A DNA stretch of 5,307 nt, taken from positions 1 through 5,307 of the forward strand of contig OMIJ01000080.1 of assembly GCA_900299065.1 (NCBI GenBank), in the 5' to 3' direction. This stretch comes from Hyphomicrobiales bacterium (GTDB lineage: Bacteria > Pseudomonadota > Alphaproteobacteria > Rhizobiales > Beijerinckiaceae). Position numbers and translations under genes: made by a program. Positions 1 through 4,749 of this stretch are shown piece after piece. Below the pieces are notes generated by a model. That model ran no database searches and was not told the origin of the DNA. It worked only from the letters and a program-made list of their open reading frames with translations. Every line of letters starts with the position of its first letter. The first letter of the stretch is position 1.

Positions 1-1
1 G

Positions 2-991
2 ATCTGGTCCGGGCCTGATCCCGCCGCTTTGCATCCCAATCGACTTGTGGTGGATCGCATCTGGCGGGAGGTTTTTGCCGGATTTCGTCCGCCCGTTCAG
101 CTCAAATATAGCCCTGGCGATGAGGTGATTGTTGAGGCGCTGGCGAATGTGCCCAGTGCGCCGGCCTCTTTAGAGCCTGTGCTGCGTGGCTATACGGCCG
201 CGCAAATTGCGCAGCAAATGTCACCGCGTGGACAAGTGCCAGATATGGGCGCGGTGTTTGCAAAATGGAGCCGCGAGGGCGTATTGGCACGCGCTCAGCA
301 TAGCGGTCTTGATATTGCCTATGGCGCGCATCGTGATGAATGTCTCGATCTCTATCGCCCTCAAGGTGTGGCCAAACCTCCGATCTGGGCTTTTCTGCAT
401 GGGGGCTATTGGCAAGCCTCCAGCAAGGATCAGCATGCGCAATTTTGTCTTGGTATGGTGCAAGCAGGTTTTGCAGTTGCCAATATTGATTACCCGCTCG
501 CACCGGAAACCAGCCTGGCTCAGATCGTGACACATGTGCGCAAGGCTCTACATTTCCTTGTCGATCAGGCAGAGTTTTTAGGCCTTGATGCAAAGCGACT
601 GCATGTGGCTGGCCATTCAGCGGGTGGTCATTTGGCAGCCTATCTGGCCTGTGATGAATTGGCGCCCAAACTCAGCTCTGCGCATGTGCTCTCAGGTGTT
701 GTTGATCTTGAGCCTTTGTTGCATATGCCTATGGGGCGCATACTCGGGCTCAAAAGTCTTGAGCAGGCGCGCATGTTGTCGCCTCTGTTCAAACAGCCGC
801 GTCCGGGAACAAGAATCGCGATTGCTTTGGGGGGTGCAGAAAGCGATGAATTCAAGCGTCAGTCGCAGGCTTTATCCGAGGCTTGGCAGAGCGATCCTGT
901 GCTCATCATCAAGGGTGAGAATCATTTCAGCCTGCTGGAGCATTTGAAAGAGGGTGCTCTGCTCGATCAAGCCTTGCATCTTTGCCAATAG
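2..991 (+). CDS. alpha/beta hydrolase (arylformamidase/carboxylesterase-like), 5'-partial
   Basis: Serine hydrolase of the alpha/beta fold, probably cytoplasmic, cleaving an ester or amide; the substrate is unknown. Numbering from the TTG at 29, the oxyanion motif HGGYW is at residues 124-128, the nucleophile elbow GHSAGG at 195-200 (Ser197), the likely acid lies in GGAESDEF (268-275), and the catalytic His is H299 in ENHFSLLEH. This order and spacing fit the arylformamidase/BD-FAE-like group. The family's usual N-terminus matches from about residue 55 (YTAAQIAQQMSPRGQVPD). The roughly 60 residues before that are extra, yet the frame is open back to the window edge with coding-like codons, so the true start probably lies outside the window. 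A GTG (codon 51) or an ATG (codon 64) inside would give a normal-length enzyme, but neither has a good Shine-Dalgarno. Stop TAG. The gene converges on the dioxygenase with a 21-bp gap. Family call is firm, substrate is not. Confidence 0.88.
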   Translation: MWSGPDPAALHPNRLVVDRIWREVFAGFRPPVQLKYSPGDEVIVEALANVPSAPASLEPVLRGYTAAQIAQQMSPRGQVPDMGAVFAKWSREGVLARAQHSGLDIAYGAHRDECLDLYRPQGVAKPPIWAFLHGGYWQASSKDQHAQFCLGMVQAGFAVANIDYPLAPETSLAQIVTHVRKALHFLVDQAEFLGLDAKRLHVAGHSAGGHLAAYLACDELAPKLSSAHVLSGVVDLEPLLHMPMGRILGLKSLEQARMLSPLFKQPRPGTRIAIALGGAESDEFKRQSQALSEAWQSDPVLIIKGENHFSLLEHLKEGALLDQALHLCQ

Positions 992-1012
992 GACACAGCC
1001 AAGTGACGCGCT

Positions 1013-1903
1013 TTATTTAATGGGCGGCGTTGGCAGGCGCGCTTCGCCCTGTTCCATCACATAAGTGTAATCGAGCGAATACCAGGGCGATCCGGCATCT
1101 GTTGCCTGTGCATGAGGCTCCTCGTGGCGCTCGAAATGGCCAATCAGAGCGCGGGTGACGCCAAATTGCACATCTGTGGTCAGATGCGGATCATCATCAG
1201 CATAGACCTGGCTAATGAGCGTTTTGAATCCCGGCTTGAAGATCAGCGCGTGAATATGCGCCGGGCGATAGGGATGGCGATTTTGTGCGCTGAGCAATTG
1301 GCCAACAATGCCATTTGTAGGCACGGGATAGCCGGCGGGTCGGACAGAGCGAAACCAGAATCGCCCTTCCTCATTGGTTGTGAATGTGCCGCGCAAATTG
1401 AAATCAGCCTGTGCTTGATCCTGATTTTCATAATAGCCGACAGGCGAGGAGTGCCAGATATCCACTTGTGCGCCTATGACAGGCTGGCCAGCTTGATCAA
1501 TCACGCGTGCGGACATGAAGAGGGCTGGTCCGGGCGTGGGCGAGCGCAGCAAAGAGCCACCATTCTCCACCTGCGGCGAATTCAACCGCCAGAAAGGCCC
1601 GAGCAAGGATTGCGAGGTTTCCTTCGTGCCATTCTCACCATTGTTCAACAAGCAGACCAGTGAAGATATGCCCAAAGATCCGGCCAGCAAAATAGCTTCA
1701 TTATGCGTATCGGAAGATTGCTGACCGATAGAGATGATTAAACGTGCTGCCGTGCGTAATTCCTCTTCGGTCAGATGAACATCGCGGATAAAGCCATGCA
1801 AATGCTTAATCAGGGAGATCATGATTTGGCGCAGGCGTGGATCTTGCGTTTGCTCCATCACTGCCAGAACGGCAGGGGTCACATCGCTTTCATGCTTGAT
1901 CAT
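1013..1903 (-). CDS. Intradiol ring-cleavage dioxygenase, hydroxyquinol 1,2-dioxygenase-like
   Basis: Non-haem Fe(III) dioxygenase that inserts O2 between two adjacent ring hydroxyls; hydroxyquinol would yield maleylacetate. With the start at 1903 (296 aa), residues about 8-90 form the helical Dioxygenase_N domain (DPRLRQIM, HLHGFIRDVHLTEEE) and the rest the beta-sandwich catalytic domain. Predicted iron ligands are Tyr158 (PVGYYEN), Tyr192 (RPAGYPVPTNG), and His216 and His218 (RPAHIH). The YPVPTNGIVG segment and the N-terminal motifs resemble hydroxyquinol dioxygenases more than catechol or protocatechuate enzymes. An in-frame ATG at 2014 adds 37 residues and has a better Shine-Dalgarno (AGAAGG, 6-nt spacer). 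However, those codons include two AGA, one AGG and one ATA, which I do not find in the remaining 296, where every Arg is CGN, and the added peptide is unlike the family. I prefer 1903, which is preceded by a weak AGAG. Divergent from the receptor gene, suggesting shared control. The exact diol substrate is inferred. Confidence 0.9.
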   Translation of the reverse strand: MIKHESDVTPAVLAVMEQTQDPRLRQIMISLIKHLHGFIRDVHLTEEELRTAARLIISIGQQSSDTHNEAILLAGSLGISSLVCLLNNGENGTKETSQSLLGPFWRLNSPQVENGGSLLRSPTPGPALFMSARVIDQAGQPVIGAQVDIWHSSPVGYYENQDQAQADFNLRGTFTTNEEGRFWFRSVRPAGYPVPTNGIVGQLLSAQNRHPYRPAHIHALIFKPGFKTLISQVYADDDPHLTTDVQFGVTRALIGHFERHEEPHAQATDAGSPWYSLDYTYVMEQGEARLPTPPIK

Positions 1904-2116
1904 GTCAGGGCTCTTTAATCGTTTGTCGCGCTCTTGCTGATTTATCCTTGACTTTGCTTCCACAGGCAAGCGCGGGGGAATGGACGCTTGTCTTGCTTGG
2001 GCTTCTTGTCTCATTTCTTGCCTTCTATTCGAAACTTATTAGACTGTAGGGCAAGAAGCTTGGTTTGCGACGAGACGTCCAAATGAGGGCTCGGATCAAT
2101 ATCGACGGGGGGCATT
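1904..2116. promoter_or_regulatory. Divergent control region with four TCTTGCC-like heptamers
   Basis: This lies between the divergent dioxygenase and receptor genes, assuming the dioxygenase starts at 1903. A heptamer like TCTTGCC or its complement occurs at 1965-1971 (GGCAAGC), 1991-1997 (TCTTGCT), 2016-2022 (TCTTGCC) and 2050-2056 (GGCAAGA). The last two form an inverted repeat, TTCTTGCC (2015-2022) and GGCAAGAA (2050-2057), separated by 27 bp with a TTCGAA palindrome at 2028-2033 between them. This would suit binding by a regulator acting on both genes, but no regulator gene is in view. I could not identify convincing -35/-10 boxes on either strand. The receptor ATG at 2117 is preceded by a run of six G (2107-2112), which can pair with the 16S tail partly through G-U. 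If the dioxygenase really starts at 2014, the first two heptamers are coding. Confidence 0.45.
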
Positions 2117-3160
2117 ATGAATTTGCAGCACGCAAGAAAAGGGTTTGGTCTGGCGCTTATGGCGTTGGGTATTGGCACTCTGGCCCTCATCAATCTGGTT
2201 TCACCGGCCAAGGCTGATCCTGTCGAGGATTTCTACAAAGGGCGCCAAATGAAGGCGATCGTTGGAAACCCTCCGGGCTCTGATTATGATGTATGGATGC
2301 GTCTGATGGTGCGTCATTGGGGCCGCTTCATCCCCGGCAAGCCCAGTTTCATAGTTCAAAACATGCCCGGTGCAGGCCAGATCATTGCAGCAAATTTTAT
2401 TGCCAATAGTGCTGAGCGCGATGGCTCGGTCGTTGGCTTTACCGAGCGCGCACTGCCTTATCTCTCTTTGATGGGGGATAGTAATATTCGCTTTGATCCG
2501 CGCAAATTGAGCTGGATTGGTTCGCCTGAGATGACCAATCGCGGCTGCTTTGCCATTGAGACATCGCCAGTACAAAAGGCGGAGCAATTATTCGAGAAAG
2601 AGCTTCTGATTGGTGGTGCCGGGGCAGGCACATCTGTGACCAACACACCCATACTGCTGGCTAAATTGCTTGGCATGAAGTTCAAGCTGATTGAAGGCTA
2701 TGGCAGTGCTGAAAATGTGATTCATGCTATGGAAAAGGGCGAGTTGCATGCCGTCTGCCAGACTATTGGCGGCATCAGAAGTTCACGACCCGGTTGGCTG
2801 GACTCAGGTAAGCTCAAAGTGCTGTTCACTATGGAACATGATCCCGTGCCGGGGATTAACGCACCGACCATTTATCAATTCGCGAAAACAGAAGAGCAAA
2901 AGCAGATCATCTCGCTTTATGATTCCTCGCTTGAATTGGGTCGTCCTGTGATTGGTCCACCTGGCATTCCAGCTGATCGGCTGGAGGCGCTGCGTCGGTC
3001 TTTTGATGCCATGATGGCGGATCCGGCGTTCCTCGAAGAGGCCAAAAAGCTTCATTATGAAATCACTTTGCGTAAGGGCGAGCGGCTGCAGCAGGTCGTT
3101 GAGGAGATTATGAGCGCGCCCCCCTCGGTCGTTGAGCGGATCAAAGAACTGACGAAATAA
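2117..3160 (+). CDS. Tripartite tricarboxylate transporter receptor (TctC/Bug family), periplasmic
   Basis: Periplasmic solute-binding protein that delivers a carboxylate ligand to a TctA/TctB membrane pair. Residues 1-33 are a classic Sec signal peptide: positive N-region (HARKGF), hydrophobic core (LALMALGIGTLALINLV), and an AKA cleavage site before DPVEDFYKG. The mature part shows Bug-family landmarks: VGNPPGSDYDVWMRL near the first ligand-binding loop, HIPG-like RFIPGKP, the QNMPGAGQ signature, ANFIANSAERDGSVVG, and near the C-terminus GPPGIPADRLEALRRSF. The length, 347 aa, is slightly above the usual 320-330. No TctA or TctB gene lies in the window, so this is either an orphan receptor using a membrane pair elsewhere or part of a system lost or located outside. 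It is divergent from the dioxygenase, hinting at uptake of an aromatic or ring-cleavage acid. A strong hairpin follows, so it is probably transcribed alone. Ligand cannot be predicted; this family is often called from binding-site loops that vary freely. Confidence 0.93.
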   Translation: MNLQHARKGFGLALMALGIGTLALINLVSPAKADPVEDFYKGRQMKAIVGNPPGSDYDVWMRLMVRHWGRFIPGKPSFIVQNMPGAGQIIAANFIANSAERDGSVVGFTERALPYLSLMGDSNIRFDPRKLSWIGSPEMTNRGCFAIETSPVQKAEQLFEKELLIGGAGAGTSVTNTPILLAKLLGMKFKLIEGYGSAENVIHAMEKGELHAVCQTIGGIRSSRPGWLDSGKLKVLFTMEHDPVPGINAPTIYQFAKTEEQKQIISLYDSSLELGRPVIGPPGIPADRLEALRRSFDAMMADPAFLEEAKKLHYEITLRKGERLQQVVEEIMSAPPSVVERIKELTK

Positions 3161-3185
3161 TCTACGACAATCCATCTTCCACCGC

Positions 3186-3219
3186 CTGCCCCGATCAGTA
3201 GATCGGGGCAGTTTCATTT
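3186..3219 (+). terminator. Rho-independent-like terminator after the receptor gene
   Basis: A perfect 11-bp inverted repeat (CTGCCCCGATC at 3186-3196 and GATCGGGGCAG at 3201-3211) encloses the 4-nt loop AGTA and is followed by TTTCATTT. The stem is GC-rich. The U-tract is interrupted by CA, which weakens it, but the position 25 bp after the receptor stop makes termination of that transcript the natural reading. Confidence 0.8.
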
Positions 3220-3425
3220 GGCGAGGGATTATTTAGTTATATTTAATAATAAATTTCTTGCGTCCAACCAGCTTTAATCTGCTGCCTTGCTCCTAGCTGT
3301 GGTCAGCCATGCAGAATTGTTACTGGTCATTGTGCGCTGCAGCAATATGTATTGCTTATCTGCTTTGGCCTGAACCATGACGGAGTTTCAGCGGCTAGGC
3401 GTACACACTTTAGAAAGATCTTGCC
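3220..3425 (+). promoter_or_regulatory. Intergenic leader with AT-rich segment, probable promoter zone
   Basis: No credible gene is seen in this stretch. It opens with an AT-rich segment (3229-3257, including the small inverted repeat ATTTA/TAAAT at 3241-3254) and continues through the palindrome listed separately. Its position after a terminator and before two plus-strand genes makes it the likely promoter zone for the small membrane peptide and the ferredoxin. No well-spaced -35/-10 pair stood out, so the promoter role is inferred from position and composition only. Confidence 0.35.
3341..3356. repeat. 16-bp palindrome, candidate operator
   Basis: AGCAATA and TATTGCT are exact reverse complements separated by TG. 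The palindrome lies 70 bp before the small membrane-peptide start. The short spacing and lack of a following T-run fit a dimeric repressor site better than a terminator. One such palindrome could arise by chance in a stretch of this size, so the operator role is tentative. Confidence 0.35.
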
Positions 3426-3515
3426 ATGACCAAGGACACAAAAATCGATCTTGCCGCATTAGGCGTTATTTTCTCTCTGGGCTTTCTCGCTATTGCGACG
3501 GCACTGATCGCCTGA
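3426..3515 (+). CDS. Small single-pass membrane peptide, 29 aa, unrecognised
   Basis: ATG to TGA gives 29 residues. A charged start (MTKDTKID) is followed by one uninterrupted hydrophobic segment from about residue 9 to 29 (LAALGVIFSLGFLAIATALIA), enough for one transmembrane helix. A weak Shine-Dalgarno-like AGAAAGA (3412-3418) sits 7 nt before the ATG. The codons (GCC, CTG, ATC, CTC, GGC, GCG) fit those of the neighbouring genes. It ends 96 bp before the ferredoxin and may share its transcript. I do not recognise the family. Small membrane peptides of this form often act as accessory subunits of membrane complexes, but nothing here names a partner. A chance ORF is possible; the K/D-rich head followed by a clean helix argues for a real peptide. 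Confidence 0.5.
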   Translation: MTKDTKIDLAALGVIFSLGFLAIATALIA

Positions 3516-3564
3516 GAGGTTCCCAGCGTGGCACGGGGTTCGCACTGGTCGGACCTGCCAATAA

Positions 3565-3596
3565 GCGTTAGAGCCTGCAAGAGCTGGCTCTGCCGC
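3565..3596 (+). promoter_or_regulatory. Hairpin just upstream of the ferredoxin ribosome-binding site
   Basis: GCGTTAGAGCC (3565-3575) can pair with GGCTCTGCCGC (3586-3596) over 11 positions with one mismatch and one G-U, around a 10-nt loop. It ends 4 nt before the AGGAGG of the ferredoxin. No T-run follows, so it is not a typical terminator. It could be an mRNA-stability or translation-control element, or have no function. Confidence 0.3.
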
Positions 3597-3600
3597 GCTG

Positions 3601-3606
3601 AGGAGG
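3601..3606 (+). promoter_or_regulatory. Strong Shine-Dalgarno for the ferredoxin
   Basis: AGGAGG sits 5 nt before the ATG at 3612 and fixes that start. It is the best ribosome-binding site in the window, suggesting efficient translation. Confidence 0.85.
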
Positions 3607-3611
3607 GTTAA

Positions 3612-3980
3612 ATGGCCGATCAGGATCTTTACTACAAAGCCCATGTCTTTGTGTGCAAGAATGAGCGGCCTGAGAATCATCCGCGTGGTTGCTGTCTGCA
3701 TAGGGGCGCGGATGAATTGCAGCCCTATATGAAAGAGCGCGCCAAAGCCGCGGGTCTCAAATCCATTCGCATTAACCAATCAGGTTGTCTTGAGCGCTGC
3801 GAGCTAGGACCGGTTTTGGTGATCTATCCTGAAGGCGTTTGGTATACCTATCAAACCAAAGCCGACATTGATGAAATCATCCAGACGCATATGGTTGAAG
3901 GCGGTCGGGTTGACCGCCTCATGTTGATGCCGGATGAGAAATTTCCTGAACAAAGACAGGCTCGTTTGGCGGCCAAATAG
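3612..3980 (+). CDS. Thioredoxin-like [2Fe-2S] ferredoxin
   Basis: Small (122 aa) cytoplasmic electron carrier with a thioredoxin-like fold binding one [2Fe-2S] cluster. Cysteines occur at residues 15 (HVFVCKNER), 27 and 28 (PRGCCLHRG), 59 and 63 (SGCLERCELGP). The spacing C15, C28 (or C27), C59, C63 matches the four-ligand pattern of Aquifex-type thioredoxin-like ferredoxins. Also typical are the GPVLVIYPEGVWY strand after the second pair and the VEGGRV segment near residue 95. The strong AGGAGG before the ATG supports this start. The C-terminal 20 residues are charged and probably flexible. No obvious partner reductase or oxygenase lies beside it; the 29-residue membrane peptide is just upstream, and the racemase-fold gene converges with a 13-bp gap. 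The intradiol dioxygenase in this window needs no ferredoxin, so a link to the catabolic genes is not implied. Family call is firm, physiological partner unknown. Confidence 0.93.
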   Translation: MADQDLYYKAHVFVCKNERPENHPRGCCLHRGADELQPYMKERAKAAGLKSIRINQSGCLERCELGPVLVIYPEGVWYTYQTKADIDEIIQTHMVEGGRVDRLMLMPDEKFPEQRQARLAAK

Positions 3981-3993
3981 GCCCTAGCCTCTT

Positions 3994-4734
3994 TTAAGGA
4001 GGCGCCAGCAGTGCCCCGTGGCCATGCAAGGGCTGCCAATCGCCCAGGATGCGCAGCATATGCCTGATCCGTGATGTCTGATTGCAGATGACGGGTTTGC
4101 CGAACTCATCTTCGAGTTTGCGTGCCACCGGCTCACATAGCCAGGTTCCACCACCTATATAAAGCGCATCTGCATCGGGATTTTCCATCAGCGCCTTGCG
4201 GCCCAATTGCCAGGCCAGCACCATATGGTCATCCGCTCTGATTTTGACGAAATCTGCAGGCTTTAGCGATTGATTATAAACGCCCGTGATGGTGATACCT
4301 TCTCTGGCAAAGAAGAGTTTGAGATTGTCATTCATCGCATCGGTCCATTTATTGGCAACAACCAAATTGCGAATGCCAATCTCTGCGGCCGATTTCACGA
4401 CGGCATTCACCGTGCTGGTGCAGGGAATGCGGGCATGATCATTCATCATCTCAACAAGGCGATCATGGCCCTCAAGTCCCATAAGGATAGGCAATGGCAC
4501 ACCATTCTGAATGATGAGATCAACGCCCCGCGCCAATAATTGATCGAGATAGCTCGTCATGGGCGCAAAGACGCGCTCGACGTCCTGATTGGAAAATTCA
4601 GACAGGCCGACAGGAATTAAAAACAATTCAATGCCGGGCGGGGCAATGCGGTAAAATTCATAAGGCTCATTGCCGATCACACCTAGCGGCGCGAGACAAC
4701 CAATTTTAAATTTGGGTAGATGATCTTCAAACAT
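3994..4734 (-). CDS. Asp/Glu racemase / maleate isomerase / arylmalonate decarboxylase superfamily protein, copy A
   Basis: 246 aa, close to the 240 aa of Bordetella bronchiseptica arylmalonate decarboxylase (AMDase). My recalled alignment runs the whole length: IGCLAPLG near residue 11, RGVDLIIQNGVPLP (70-82), PCTSTVNAVV (104-113), IGIRNLVVANKWTDAMN (119-135), LYIGGGTWLCEPV (191-203), and GHGALL near the end. The superfamily uses one or two cysteines. Here the position of AMDase Gly74 (Cys in two-cysteine racemases and isomerases) is Gly78, the position of catalytic Cys188 is Gly195, and AMDase Tyr48 corresponds to Val52. Cys200 (WLCEP) and Cys217 (VICN) are instead shared with the neighbouring paralogue. 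Canonical chemistry is therefore doubtful and I assign only the superfamily. ATG at 4734 has an AAGG about 5 nt upstream. It starts 15 bp after copy B stops, so the two are likely co-transcribed. Probably cytoplasmic; substrate perhaps an unsaturated or substituted dicarboxylate. Confidence 0.85.
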   Translation of the reverse strand: MFEDHLPKFKIGCLAPLGVIGNEPYEFYRIAPPGIELFLIPVGLSEFSNQDVERVFAPMTSYLDQLLARGVDLIIQNGVPLPILMGLEGHDRLVEMMNDHARIPCTSTVNAVVKSAAEIGIRNLVVANKWTDAMNDNLKLFFAREGITITGVYNQSLKPADFVKIRADDHMVLAWQLGRKALMENPDADALYIGGGTWLCEPVARKLEDEFGKPVICNQTSRIRHMLRILGDWQPLHGHGALLAPP

Positions 4735-4749
4735 ATTGGCCTTGGCAGA

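Noticed and set aside
102..593. A 163-residue minus-strand open frame opposite the hydrolase
   Set aside because: Antisense shadow of a well-supported hydrolase; composition rich in Arg/His/Pro/Gln with no recognisable motif.
1112..1663. A 183-residue plus-strand open frame antisense to the dioxygenase
   Set aside because: It lies wholly inside the dioxygenase, whose frame has full domain and catalytic-motif support. The antisense translation shows no family motifs.
3409..3425. TTTAGAA resembling half of an Irr iron-control element, upstream of the membrane peptide and ferredoxin
   Set aside because: Only the left half matches; the right half (TCTTGCC) is far from TTCTAAA, so an Irr site is not supported.
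3377..3571. A 64-residue plus-strand open frame in the ferredoxin leader
   Set aside because: Basic, Arg-rich, no domain. It overlaps the better-looking 29-residue membrane peptide in another frame and lacks a convincing ribosome-binding site.
3987..4003. Small hairpin (GCCTC/GAGGC) between the convergent ferredoxin and copy A genes as a bidirectional terminator
   Set aside because: Only 5 bp of stem, and it overlaps the copy A stop codon; too weak to call.
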